Assembly (NCBI GenBank): GCA_016946835.1
Contig: JACVTC010000062.1
Location: forward strand, 933,501 to 997,500
DNA length: 64,000 nt
Reading direction: 5' to 3'
From: Neocallimastix lanati (nom. inval.)
Taxonomy: Eukaryota > Neocallimastigomycota > Neocallimastigomycetes > Neocallimastigales > Neocallimastigaceae
The notes under the pieces are model-generated. The model ran no database searches and was not told where the DNA came from. It saw nothing but the letters and a program-made list of their open reading frames with translations. The position numbers and the translations under genes were made by a program. Positions within the stretch are counted from its first letter, which is position 1. Each line of letters opens with the position of its first letter. Shown here one piece after another: positions 11,862 through 23,458 of this stretch.

Positions 11862-12668
11862 TTACACCATATTAGCTTCTGAATTTTCACTTGCTTCATT
11901 ATCTTCTTCTTTTTGTTTAATTTTTTTGAAATGTTTAAAAACAGTTACTAAATAATAAGTATTATACAAGCAAGCAGCAATTGATATCGTTGCATTAGTC
12001 AAAAAAAACATTGCAATAAATTCGGTAAAATAAGACATGCTTCCTTCGGCATCATCATACTCTTTGAAGCTTTCCTTAAATATAATAAAATTAAAAATAA
12101 TACCGGGAAGTAATGTAATTACTAGGTAAATAATTAAAAAAATCACATATGCTTTTATGAGTCCTGAGTTTTCCTATTATTATAATGATGCAATTATATA
12201 ATGTATTAATAAGTTTTTTTTTTTTTTTTTTTTCTTATTTATTATATATATAATTAAAAAGAATGAATATATATATAAAATTTATATTGTTTATTCTACT
12301 TTACCTTTCTTAAACCTTTACTATATAGTTTATATAATGCTATAAAGCTTGGAATTACTATAACATATGCTAAAAATACAAACTTTATAGAAATTTGTGA
12401 TGAATCCATTCCAAAATCACGAAAATAACCTTCATTTATCCATGTTACTATATAATGTATAATTGTATTAATTAAAGGCAAATTAAATAGTATAAAGAAC
12501 TATATTATTTATTATATACATTGAAATTAATTTTTTTTATGTTTAATTGGGTATTATGCATTTAACAATAAATATACATATATAATATTACTATTATTAT
12601 TTAATATATATAATTATATATTTTTTAATTTCAATATTTACAACAAATAAGACTGTAGCTTTAGCCAT
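11862..12668 (-). CDS. Four-helix small membrane protein, three exons, about 177 aa
   Basis: Assembled on the minus strand: exon 1 12668-12642 (ATG, 9 codons, MAKATVLFV), intron 12641-12500 (GTAAAT...TAG), exon 2 12499-12305, intron 12304-12174 (GTAAAG...TAG), exon 3 12173-11862 ending in TAA. All junctions are in phase 0, and the joined frame is open for 534 nt. Exon 1 plus the start of exon 2 make the first hydrophobic helix (residues about 3-20). Further helices are at about 48-68, 80-100 and 117-142, with charged loops between. The C-terminal tail (KQKEEDNEASENSEANMV) is acidic and hydrophilic. Four helices with short loops resemble MARVEL- or tetraspan-type membrane proteins, but no diagnostic motif is visible, so the family is left open. 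A T tract (12669-12685 on the plus strand) lies just upstream of the ATG. Confidence 0.65.
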
Positions 12669-12718
12669 TTTTTTTTTTTTTTTTTCTTCAATATTCTTTT
12701 TTAAAATACTTCTTTAAT

Positions 12719-12767
<49 letters not shown>

Positions 12768-13284
12768 AAAAAATTATAATAGATAAAATTTTATTTTAAA
12801 TTTTTATGTTATATTTTTTCTTTTTTTTTTTTTTTCAAATATTTAAATTAGTGAAATATATTTCCTTTTATACTTCAAAGATAAAAAAAAAAATAAAAGC
12901 TAATAGAATAGTCAAGCCATAAATTATATATTTTCACCATGAATTATAAATATTTTATTTTATTTTAAATATTATTTTAAGCATTTAAATTTATATTGTA
13001 TCAAAACAAGCCTCGATTAAAACTTCATACATTTATGTAATATCATAAATCAATGTATCATGTAATATGTTATATAATAAAACAAGTAAATTTATTAATT
13101 AATGAAATTTATAGTTTGGAGAATTCTTAGAAAGTCAAATATATTAAAAAAAAACTTTATTTATAATTATAATTAATTTAATTGAAACAAAATTTTTTTT
13201 TTGTTCAAGTTACAAAAATAATTTATAATTAATTTAATTGAAACATAATTTTTTTTTTTTTGTTAAAGTTGCAAAAATACAATT
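12669..13284. other. Spacer with T tracts and a 58-bp direct duplication
   Basis: Contains T runs upstream of the membrane-protein gene. Two imperfect copies of a segment reading aattaatttaattgaaac, then T-run, then gtt[ca]aagtt[ag]c lie at about 13169-13220 and 13227-13280, directly beside the SINE. No gene. Confidence 0.6.
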
Positions 13285-13863
13285 TTTTTTTCTCTATTTC
13301 CGGTGTGTACCGCCCTATGCCCCCTTCAAGACATGGGAATATTAAGATAGTCACAACACTTTGTGGATATAGTCCCTATTTACTGTTTATTCAACATTGG
13401 CGCTCTAATCATACATATTATTGCTGAGATTTTCAAGCACAATTTTTCTCGGAATGCTTTTTCAGTGCCTAACTCCCTAGAAGCGAGGCTAGGCTAGAGT
13501 AACCTAATCCAATTGAGTCACGTGTTAGCTCACTTGGGTAATAGTATTTAGTTAGCAGATTAATTATTCGTAGTTTAGCTACGTGCATATGAACCCATAT
13601 GCTAGGAATTCTCTCGTTAAGTATATTAATGACAGTTACTTGCGCAACCCTCTCAGGCCCACTGTTAAGATAGTATCTAGTCTATATTACTCCGGAATTT
13701 AAGAATATTATATATAATGGGAGGGGGATATGCTTACCCCTGTAAACGGAAGCCCTAACCACCATATCTACCAGTAAAACCTTTTGTTCAGGAAAAACCA
13801 GAAACTGGTCAAAGGTCGGGTTCGAACCAAGAGCCTTATGTATGATAGTCCACACGGACTAAC
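13285..13863 (-). mobile_element. tRNA-derived SINE, minus-strand copy
   Basis: A G+C-rich block with sharp edges inside A/T-rich DNA. Read on the minus strand it starts with a tRNA-like head carrying an A-box-like TAGTCCGTGTGG (13861-13850) and a B-box GGTTCGAACCC (13828-13818), 33 nt apart, as in tRNA genes. The body follows and ends in a short A run (13291-13283). It shares several blocks in the same order with the copy at 31045: CATAAGG, GGTTCGA, GGTGGTTAGGG, GCCTGAGAGGGTTG and AGCGCCAATG. The head is slightly truncated compared with that copy. No protein is encoded. An intron-like GTAAGC...CAG segment lies at 13737-13662. Confidence 0.8.
13818..13861 (-). promoter_or_regulatory. Internal RNA polymerase III promoter (A and B boxes) of the SINE
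   Basis: The A-box-like element is at 13861-13850 and the B-box GGTTCGAACCC, a perfect match to GGTTCGANNCC, is at 13828-13818. The spacing is tRNA-like. Confidence 0.7.
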
Positions 13864-14329
13864 AAAAATACGATTAATATATTAAATTCATATAAATTAT
13901 TGATGAAGTAATTTTTTAAATAGAAATAATTAATATTAATAGCAATAGATAGTAATTTCTTAACTAAACAATCTATCAAAAAAATTAATTCAAATAGGAT
14001 TAACATTTAAATAAACTTAGGAAAAACAAAAAATAACACCATAGTTCAAATATAAGAAAAAAATTTTTTTTTTTTTGTTTTTTTAAACAGAGAAGAGAAT
14101 ACACTTTCATAAATTTATTAATTTTATTATAAAAAATGCATGTAGGTAAAAAGTATATTTGAAATTAAAAAAAGAAATAAATAAAATTTAAAAAAATAAA
14201 AAAAAATAAAAAAGCTCAAAAATACTAGTTGTACTATGAGGGAATTTTTCCTTCCTAATAAATAAAAAAATAATAAAATATAAAAATATAAAAAAAAAGG
14301 AAAAAAAAAAAAAAAATAAAAAAGGAAAA

Positions 14330-14500
14330 TAAAGGTTTGGACCTTACTATGAAGATAGGTTCAGAAAGACCCATAAATCACCATCACTGAAAAGTAACAG
14401 TTCTTTATGATCATGAAGAGTATGAGATTTTTCTAGTCCAAGAATATTTACCTACTACAAAAATGTGTTTAACAAGATCTACTATGATATCATTAGATTT
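14330..14500 (-). pseudogene. Relic similar to 9980-10200; possible LINE endonuclease scrap
   Basis: The minus strand reads NDIIVDLVKHIFVVGKYSWTR before a stop, then a coding-like LLLFSDGDLWVFL in a second frame. The DNA matches the 10080-10140 region. The hydrophobic strand plus YSWTR resembles LINE endonuclease domains, but the assignment is tentative. It lies between the SINE at 13285 and the unknown relic at 14621. Confidence 0.3.
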
Positions 14501-14620
14501 TTTAAAAAAAATATAGAGATTAAAATATTACATATATATGATATTTTCTTCTTTGATAAATTTCTGTAATAAAAGATATAAAAATTCACATATAAATATA
14601 TATATATATATGAATTAATA

Positions 14621-15086
14621 TTACTGATATTCATCATTATATATAATTTGGTAATATTTTTTTTTTATTCTTTTTTTTTTAGTCTTAGGGAATAACTTTA
14701 TTAAATATATAAAAATAATAAAATTAAATGATTTAAATAAAAAATAAAATACATAAAATGAAAATATTATATATTCTATGATTATAAAAAAAGCGTTAGA
14801 AGCTATAGTTTTTAACTTTTCGCATTCATCGATGATAACAACCGCATCCATTATTGCAAGTAATAATTTCAGTATTTAGTGTTATCAACCGAATCTGTAT
14901 CAGATCTTTCACCGGAAGGTGAAAATCCATACCTTATCATTTCGACTTCGACGCTCTTTGCAAGAGTAGATTCAAAAGATTCAACGGAATACCATTTCAT
15001 CATCAATCTAATAAATCGACAAATTAATGGTATTACGTTTGTTAGAAACTCCACAATCCCCACAAAATACGAAACAGTATAATTTT

Positions 15087-15102
<16 letters not shown>
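14621..15102 (-). pseudogene. Unrecognised coding relic, copy A of a two-locus family
   Basis: Minus strand. One frame (about 15090-14869) reads TVSYFVGIVEFL, VIPLICRFI, then STLAKSVEVEMI and ends at a stop after DSVDNTKY. A second frame starts at ATG 14851 with MDAVVIIDECEKLK, followed by a hydrophobic, repeat-like tail. The plus strand at 60481-60740 encodes the same succession (SYFVGLIEFL, VIP, TVVKNVDV, FIIDEWEGL), so the two loci descend from one gene or element. A T tract precedes the first block in both. The YFVG-EFL part is hydrophobic; VVIIDE resembles a Walker B strand, but nothing else supports an ATPase. I do not recognise the family. Frame changes and the missing 5' part suggest decay or unresolved introns. 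Confidence 0.45.
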
Positions 15103-15140
<38 letters not shown>

Positions 15141-15660
15141 TACATCGGAAATCCATATAATAATAAATACCCTTTTTTTTATTATATGTAAAGCAAGAAC
15201 AAAAATAAAACTGCAAATTCAAAAATAAAAAAAAAATAAAAATAAAAAATATAAATATTTATAAATATTTATAATTTTATTCTAATTTTATTTTATTTTT
15301 TATTTTTTTTTTTTTTTTTTAACAATTTATTTATATTTATTATCTTTTATTTTATTTTATTTTATTTTTTATAAATTAATTCATCTTTTTATGATATAAT
15401 AATATAAAAAAAATTAATAAAAGAAATAAAAAAAAATTTTTTTTTTTTCAATAATTTTATTTACTCTTATAATAATAATAATAAAATTTATATATATAAT
15501 AAAAAAATAAAAAGAAAAAGAATATTAAATTGTTATTAAATAAATTACTATTTATATAAAAATTTAAAATAAAAAAAAATATTATGATAGAATTTTGGGA
15601 TTAAATAGGGTAACCTATATTTAATAGAATTAAATTTATTGATTATTATTATTTTTCCAT
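15103..15660. other. Spacer, 3' flank of the 15661 gene
   Basis: A/T tracts, (TA)n at 15119-15141, T runs and ATTTT repeats. No gene seen. Confidence 0.7.
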
Positions 15661-18426
15661 TTATTCACTTTCTTCAGCAAAGTCTAAGAGACTTTTCTTA
15701 ATATTATCTTGAACATCATTTAAATAATCTTCATAATCACTTTGAGTAAAATCTTTTCCATTTTTAACATCTGGGGCTTGAATTGGAGCTGATCCATCCT
15801 TATTCTTTGGTACAGTGAAATCACTATCACTACTTAAAAGATTACTTTCTCCAAAACTTGTATTTCCAGCTTCAGCTTCTTCAAATGTATCATCATTGAA
15901 AAGTGGAATATCTACGTTAAAGTTTACGCCATCATCAAATTCACTCTTTGGAATTTTAGTAGTAATTGGATTAGATTTTGGTTGGGATGGAGTTTTTGAT
16001 GAAGGAGATGGAGTTTTTGGTGGAAGAGATGGTGATGATGATGGAGTTTTTGATTGTGGAGATGGAGTCTTTGGTGGAAGAGATGGTGAGGATGGAGTTT
16101 TTGGTGGTGGAGATAAGTTCTTTGGAGGAGCAGATGGGGTATTAGAACCAGCAACTTCAGCTTCATCATTTGAATCTTCACCATTATCTTGAGAAACATT
16201 AGCTTGATCTGAACTAGCAACGTCAGCTTCATCATTTGAGGCTTCTCCATTATCTTGAGAAACATTGGCTTGATCTGCACCAGCAACATCAGCTTCATCA
16301 ACATCAGATTGTTCATCAGGGACTTCAGCTGGAGGAGCTACTGGAACACTTTTAGTAGATGGTGGTGGAATATTCTTAGTTGATGGTGGTGGAACATTTT
16401 TAGTGGATGGTACTGAAACATCAGCTGGAGCAATATCAGCTTGATCTACATTATCATCATTATCAGTGGAAATTTGAACATTTGAGGTATCGACTTCTTG
16501 GTCACTAAATTCAAGATCAGAACTATTTGGAATATCATCGTCTTCACCATTTGCAACATCACCACCAGCAACATCAGCTGGAGCTGGAACTGGAACTGGA
16601 GCTGGAGTATCATCCTCTGAAGCTTCACCGTTAGCTTCATTATTATAGGTATCTGCAAGATCTGCTGGAATGGATTTAGGAGGAAGATCATTTGGAATTT
16701 CTTTTGGAGCAGAAGGAAGAGTTTTAGAGGATGGAATACTTTTTGGTGGTGGAGTCTTGGTATCTGGGGTAACATTGACACCTGCAACTTCAGCTTGGTC
16801 AACATCATTATCGTTATCAGTAGAAATTTGTACATTTGAAGTATCAACTTCTTGATCACTAAATTCAAGATCAGAACTGTTTGGAATATCATCAGCTTCA
16901 CCACTAGCAACATCACCACCGGAATTTTCATTTGGAGCTGGAATTGGGGCAGGAGGAGCTGGAGAATTTTCTGGTTGAGCTTCTTCAACATCACTGTCAT
17001 TATCAGTACCAATTTGAACATCAGAGGAATTAACATCAGCGTTATCAGGTTCAACATCAGAACTGTTAGCAATATCTTCTTCAGCATTAGCAACATCAGC
17101 ATTAGCAACATCAGCATTATCAGGTTCAACATCGGAACTATTAGCAATATCTTCTTCTGCATTAGCAACATCAGCATTATCAGGTTCAACATCGGAACTA
17201 TTAGCAATTTCTTCTTCAGCATTAGCAACATCAGCACCAGCAACATCAGCACCTTCTGCTTCTGAATTTTCATTTTCATCAGTAAGTTTAACTTCAGAAA
17301 CATCAATAGTACCTTCATCATCATCAGAAGCTTCATCAGCATCTACACTCTTTATAGAACTTTCTGGATTTGGAAGTGACTTTGAGGAAGGTAAATCATC
17401 TGGAATAGTCTTTGCTGTTGGAAGATCTTTGGTTGGAAGAGATTTAGATGGAGCGTCAGATGGAAGAGATTTAGATGGAAGAGTTTTGGATGGAAGAGTT
17501 TTGGATGGAAGAGTTTTGCTTGGGGCACTAGTAGGAAGTTCCTTGGTTGGAAGATCCTTAGATGGAAGTGTCTTGCTTGGAGCTTCAGATGGAAGAGCTT
17601 TAGTTGGAAGTTCTTTGGATGGAAGAATTTTGCTTGGGGCACTAGTAGGAAGTTCCTTGGTTGGAAGATCCTTAGATGGAAGTGTCTTGCTTGGAGCTTC
17701 AGATGGAAGAGCTTTAGTTGGAAGTTCTTTGGATGGAAGAGTTTTGCTTGGGACACTAGTAGGAAGTTCCTTGGTTGGAAGATCCTTAGATGGAAGTGTC
17801 TTGCTTGGAGCTTCAGATGGAAGAGCTTTAGTTGGAAGTTCTTTGGATGGAAGTGTTTTGCTTGTGACGTCAGATGGAAGAGCTTTAGTTGGAAGCTCTT
17901 TGGATGGAAGAGTTTTACTTGGAAGTTCTTTAGATGGAAGACCTTTAGTGGTAGCGTCAGTTGGAAGAGCCTTAGAGGAAGTTTTTACTTGGAATGGGAG
18001 AGTCTTAGTACCCTTAGTAAGACTATTTAAATCAGGAATACCAATGGTTGCTTCAGCACCAATATTTGGAAGAGCCTGTGTAATTGGAGCATCAGCACCA
18101 GCTGTTTCTTCTTCATCAAAAAGAATATTAGTAAGTTTTAAAGTTGTAGCTGGAATTGTTTTAGTAGAAGTAGTGGTAATATATTTAAGTGGAACAGTTT
18201 TAGTGGTAACACCAATAGCAATTTGTTCTTCTTCTCCATCATCTATATTAGTATCAATAATTGCCTGTTTAATAGGATTATCAAGTGGAAGTTCTGGTAA
18301 TTCATCATTTCCAATGAAACTATTATCTAAAGCATTATCTACAGTATATTCAGTTTCGTATATTGGAAGAGTGAATGCTTGTAAAACTAAAGGAATGATT
18401 AATAATTTTTTAGTTATTGAGTACAT
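15661..18426 (-). CDS. Large secreted Lys-x-Leu-Pro repeat / acidic block protein, 921 aa
   Basis: Minus-strand ATG at 18426, stop at 15663-15661. The signal peptide is MYSITKKLLIIPLVLQAFT, followed by LPIY. Residues about 75-92 hold KTVP/KTIP. Residues 138-350 consist of five-residue units [ST]-K-x-L-P (SKTLP, SKELP, TKALP, SKDLP) in a 38-residue higher repeat. Residues about 360-750 are strongly acidic, with repeated NSSDVEPDNADVANAEEDI, two long copies containing NSSDLEFSDQEVDTSNVQIS, and interspersed KSIP/KNVP units. Residues about 760-815 are Pro/Ser/Lys rich (PPKTPS). A non-repetitive acidic C-terminus of about 100 residues ends KSLLDFAEESE. The alternation of cationic and anionic blocks suggests a polyampholyte able to self-associate. 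No enzyme domain is present. It is related to the genes at 7422 and 1-458 by the K-x-[LIV]-P unit. A matrix, adhesive or wall function is inferred. Confidence 0.85.
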   Translation of the reverse strand: MYSITKKLLIIPLVLQAFTLPIYETEYTVDNALDNSFIGNDELPELPLDNPIKQAIIDTNIDDGEEEQIAIGVTTKTVPLKYITTTSTKTIPATTLKLTNILFDEEETAGADAPITQALPNIGAEATIGIPDLNSLTKGTKTLPFQVKTSSKALPTDATTKGLPSKELPSKTLPSKELPTKALPSDVTSKTLPSKELPTKALPSEAPSKTLPSKDLPTKELPTSVPSKTLPSKELPTKALPSEAPSKTLPSKDLPTKELPTSAPSKILPSKELPTKALPSEAPSKTLPSKDLPTKELPTSAPSKTLPSKTLPSKTLPSKSLPSDAPSKSLPTKDLPTAKTIPDDLPSSKSLPNPESSIKSVDADEASDDDEGTIDVSEVKLTDENENSEAEGADVAGADVANAEEEIANSSDVEPDNADVANAEEDIANSSDVEPDNADVANADVANAEEDIANSSDVEPDNADVNSSDVQIGTDNDSDVEEAQPENSPAPPAPIPAPNENSGGDVASGEADDIPNSSDLEFSDQEVDTSNVQISTDNDNDVDQAEVAGVNVTPDTKTPPPKSIPSSKTLPSAPKEIPNDLPPKSIPADLADTYNNEANGEASEDDTPAPVPVPAPADVAGGDVANGEDDDIPNSSDLEFSDQEVDTSNVQISTDNDDNVDQADIAPADVSVPSTKNVPPPSTKNIPPPSTKSVPVAPPAEVPDEQSDVDEADVAGADQANVSQDNGEASNDEADVASSDQANVSQDNGEDSNDEAEVAGSNTPSAPPKNLSPPPKTPSSPSLPPKTPSPQSKTPSSSPSLPPKTPSPSSKTPSQPKSNPITTKIPKSEFDDGVNFNVDIPLFNDDTFEEAEAGNTSFGESNLLSSDSDFTVPKNKDGSAPIQAPDVKNGKDFTQSDYEDYLNDVQDNIKKSLLDFAEESE
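17518..17870 (-). repeat. 114-bp coding tandem repeat (38 codons)
   Basis: Near-identical copies are spaced exactly 114 bp apart (plus-strand gcttgggg/ggac...actagtaggaag at about 17518, 17632 and 17746), nested on a 15-bp period that encodes the [ST]-K-x-L-P unit. Very few base differences separate the copies. Confidence 0.9.
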
Positions 18427-21400
18427 GTTTATAAAATTAATAAATTTTTGAATTTACTTTTATAATTAATTTTCTTTGATATGTATATTACAATTTTTGA
18501 GCTTTTTTTTTTTTATTTTTTAATTGTTTTTTTTAGTATTGATTTAATAATATTAAATAATAAAATTTGAATAGAAAAATATATATATTATATACAATTA
18601 TTCCTTAATTTTTATCCAGTTTTATTTACAATAAAATGTCCTGTTTATTAATATTATTATAATCTTTAACAGGATTATTTTTTTCTTCTAATAAAAAAAA
18701 AAAAATAATTCTATATTGTAAAAAAAAATTATAATAATAAAAGGCGAAAAATAAACAAGACAGATTAAGATATATTTAAATTAAAATTACTATTGTAAAA
18801 TATATACAAGAAAAAAAATATTTTTTCTTCAAAAAAAAAATAATAATAATTTATATATAAGTATTTATTTCAATCTTAAAATTTTCAATTCTTATATTTT
18901 TTAAATAAAAAAAAGTTTTGATATAGAAGAAAAAAAAAAAAAAAAAAGAAAAAGCTTTTTTATTTATTTGCTTCTATAAATATCTTTAATAATCAAATTA
19001 TTATAATTAAAGTTTTATTTTATAATTTTTTTTTTTTTTTATTTTATTATATTAATTTATAATCTTTTCATTTTATTATTTATTTTTATTGTTCACAAAA
19101 TATTCACATAATATATTTTTATTTAATTGTAATATATTTACTAATATAATTAACTAATATATTAACAAATAAAAAATTTTATTATTTATCATTTTTTAAT
19201 ATATGGTTTTTTTTATAATAAATAAATATTATTTTATTATTATATTATTATATATAAAAAATTGAGTTATATTAAAAAATTTAACAATTAATCTTATTTT
19301 TTTTTATTATTAAATAATGATTTATTTTTGTATTTATTTGCATCTATTTAATGTATTTAATATATTTAATATAGAATAATATATAATTCATATAAACAAT
19401 TAAAAATTATTATGAACTATTTCTCTGGAGATATTGTAATATATATAATTTAATATATATTATAAGTTTTATTAATACAATAAAAAAAAAAGTAATTAAA
19501 TTTAATTAAAGTGATTATTATTAATAAATACTTTATTAATAATAAATGAATAAAAAAAAAAAAAACTTTTAAATACTATACAAATTATAATAATTATTTA
19601 ATAAATTAATAAATTAATAATTAATATAACAAAAAAAGAATAATTTTATAATCATAATGAGGCCTGTCAATTATTGAATTTTCACATTTTATATATTTAT
19701 ACATTTTAATATACAAATATGACTATAATAATAAGGTTTAAACGGAAATATATTAACTTGAATAATATGTACATCAATTAAATTTATTGAAATAAAATAA
19801 TTCTATATACACATTTATTTATTTATTTATTATTTATTTATTTATTATTTATTTATTTATTTAATTGTTTACAAAAAGACAAAATTTTATAAAAAAAATA
19901 TTCACATTCCTAAATATTATTAAAATAGGGTTAAAATATTTATAATTATTATTTTTCATTCATCTATTCTATAATCTATGAACATTTTTATTATTGCATA
20001 ATATAAATTGTTTTAACAAATAAAAAAAGAATAAAAAAGTAAAAAGAAATGCTTTTTTTTTGCAATACGAAAAAGGAAAGATAGAAATAGTTTAACATTT
20101 TTTATTTACTTATTTATTTATTTATTTTTTAAAAAGGTTTTATTTATTAAGATTAAATAAAAAATAAAATTTGATTTTATATATATATATATACATTTCA
20201 ATAAAAAATATATATATATATATATATATAAAATCAAAGTTATTCTTTGACATTTCTAATATTAATTTATTTAATTTATTAATACGTTATATGAAATTAA
20301 ATATAAAAAATAAAAAAAATAAAAAATATAATAAAACTAATTTATATAAAATAAAGTTTATTTATATATAAAAATATTTAAAAAAAAATTTTTTTTATGT
20401 CAAGACCGTAAAAATTTATTCCAAAAATTTCCAATAAAACAAAATTTAATATTCTAAATGTAATATTCTAAATTTAAAAAAAAAAATTTTTTTCTATTTT
20501 GTATTTAATTTAATTTAATTTAATTTAATTAGTATAAATTTAAACCGTAATTATTAAATATTTATTATTTTTTTAAAAGATGCCGTTTTGTATGTTGTGT
20601 CTATCATTATATTATGGTTGCACAGGTGTCATAACCAAATAACTTTAATAATTTATGAAATAAAATAAAGTAAAATAAAAAATATTAAAAAATAAAAAAT
20701 AAAAAAAGCTCTTTATTTAGACATGGATAAACTGACAGAATGAACATTTTGATATTATTTATTAATCATTTTGTTTTTTCGTATTTTTAAATGAAATAAA
20801 ACTAATTGTATATAAGTGGATATATGATTATGATTATATGATACTTTTACCATATTAATATTATATTGAAATATAATATTAGTTATATTTTTTAACTTTT
20901 GTTTTTGTTTTTTCGCATTTTTTTTTATCAATATTTTAATTACAAAGTAAAAAATATAAATATAAATATAAATATCGATATAGATATATATAGAAATATC
21001 TATTTATATTTAACAGATAAATAAATTTATTTTATTCATATTCATCATAGATTTTCTAAATAAGTTTCTTTTACTGGTATTCACCATAGATTTTCTAAAT
21101 GAAATAAATATATATCTATATAATGGACAGAAAATATTAAAATGAAATTATCTAAATATTATTAACGAGTGTAATAGTTCGAATAATAAAAGTTTATATT
21201 TTTTTTTGTTCTTCTCGAATAATTAAAAGAAAAAGATTTGTTTAAAAATTTAATACTCCAATTCAACAAAATGTTTTTATTTCCTATTATTATTATCATT
21301 ATTATTATTCTAATATTCTAATATATATATTAAAAAAAAATAAATAAATTATATTAAATAAAAAGCCGTAATAGAATAATAAAATAATTTATTACTTTTT

Positions 21401-22064
21401 TAAAATTTATAAAAAATAAAAACTTTTTTCTTCTTTTTTTTTTTTTTTTTAATTTCTGTATTATAATTAACTATTCTTTCATTCTTTTTTTTTTTTAATT
21501 TCTATTTAATTATTATTTTCATTATTTATCCTCTCTCGAATATATATTAACATTATTAATTAAATTTATTATATTATTAGTGAAAAAACAAAAAAAAAAG
21601 ATCAAACTCAAACCCTTCATATATATATATATATAAAAAAAAAAAAAAAAAAAAAAAAAAACATTTTAAAATTTTCAAGTAATATATTATAGTAATTAAA
21701 ATAAAATCAAATAGAATATTAATAAAAAATTAAATTACTTCTTAATTGTATTAAATCATTTATTTTTAAAAAGTCTTTAGTCATTCAACAAACAACAAAT
21801 AAATAAAATAAAATAAAATAAAAATTATTAGCAATAGGATATTTTATGAGATTACAATATTCAGTAATTAAAAAAATAATTTAATAAAAATGTAAAAATT
21901 TTTTTAAGAAAGAAAAATATATATTTGTTAATGTAAACGATTATTCAAGAAAAAATGTATATATTTGTATATCTCAATAATATATAATTATATAAATAAA
22001 ATGATTTAAAAATAATAATTATAAAAAAAATATAATAATTAATTAAAATTATTAATTATTAATT
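18427..22064. other. Long A/T-rich spacer
   Basis: No supported gene. Contents include short TTTA repeats at about 19817-19862, a TA-rich hairpin with arms about 20171-20193 and 20208-20237, and a patch at 20575-20640 with GATGCCGTTTTG and a near-palindrome ggttgcacaggtgtcataacc. Two copies of atagattttctaaat lie about 46 bp apart at 21048-21102. The 5' flank of the minus-strand gene is at 18427-18700. Confidence 0.6.
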
Positions 22065-22086
22065 ATGTGTTATATATATTTATTCA

Positions 22087-22231
<145 letters not shown>

Positions 22232-23337
22232 TAAATTAATTAATTAATTAAAAAATAATTAAATTACTAAATAAAATAAAATAAAAAAAAATTTTTTTCT
22301 TTTTTTTTTTTATAAAATAAATTAAATAATTTAAAATGGAAATAATAAATAATTTAATTAAATTAATTTATTTAAATAAAATGGAATATTAAATTTAAAT
22401 TGTTTTATTTTATTTATTTTTTTTTGGGAATTGTTAACAATACTAAAAATAAAAAAATAAAGGATTAATTGATTACGGCAAAAGAAAAAAGTGATAAATG
22501 TTGATGGCATATTAAAACAAAATACAAAAATAATAATAAATAATTCAATATATAATATATAATATTAATATAAAAAAAAATATTATTAATAATTTTAAAA
22601 ATTTAATAAATATATTATATATTTAAATATTTATATATATAAATATATATATAATATAATAAAGTGAAATAAAAAATATTTTCAAAATTCCCTAATAATA
22701 TAATAATATATCAAAGAAAAAAACTTTACTTTTCTTTGGTAGGATAAAAAATCATAAATTAAAATTATAAATAAATTTAATAAAAAAAATTTTTTTTTTT
22801 TTTATATCTTCATTCATACATACTTTTGTACTCTTTTGTAGAATAAAAAATCATAAATTAAAATTATAAATAAATTCTATTATTTTATTAGTAGCAAACT
22901 AATAAACTTGTTCATAATGAACTAAGTACTAAATAAATGATAAAAGAATTTAATTCTATTTAAAAGTTTATAATTTTTTTTTTTTTTTAATTTAAAATAT
23001 GTTAATAAAATTTTAAATAAAAAAATAAAATAAATAATAATAAAGGCTATATTATGATAACTATAAGATAATAATAATCACACTTGTATAGAAACATAAA
23101 AATAAAAAAATACATTAGTTTGCTTATATTTATATATATATTTGATAATCTTATAAAAAATATATTATTTTTATATAATATATAACTGTTATTGAGTTTT
23201 CTTTATTGTTTTTGTTTTTGTTTTTTTTTATAAAAAAATAATTTTAATTAAAAACTTGTATTTTAAAAGATAAATAAAATAATTATTTTAAATTATATAT
23301 ACTATATATATAAAAATAATTTTTAGAGAAGAAAGTC

Positions 23338-23380
<43 letters not shown>

Positions 23381-23426
23381 TTTTCTAAATATTATTATTA
23401 TCTATTTGCATTGAAAAGGGGAAAAG

Positions 23427-23458
<32 letters not shown>

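Noticed and set aside
14801-14851. ATPase or helicase call from VVIIDECEKL
   Set aside because: Only a Walker B-like strand is seen; no P-loop or other helicase motif lies nearby.
14879-15082. 67-codon plus frame (MLSTESVSDLSPEG...)
   Set aside because: The minus strand of this segment matches the relic at 60481-60740 in protein sequence, so the plus frame is the shadow.
17429-18451. 340-codon open frame opposite the 15661 gene, and Leu-rich minus frames at 16446-17756
   Set aside because: Explained by repeat structure; no start context or homology, and the true frame covers the whole locus.
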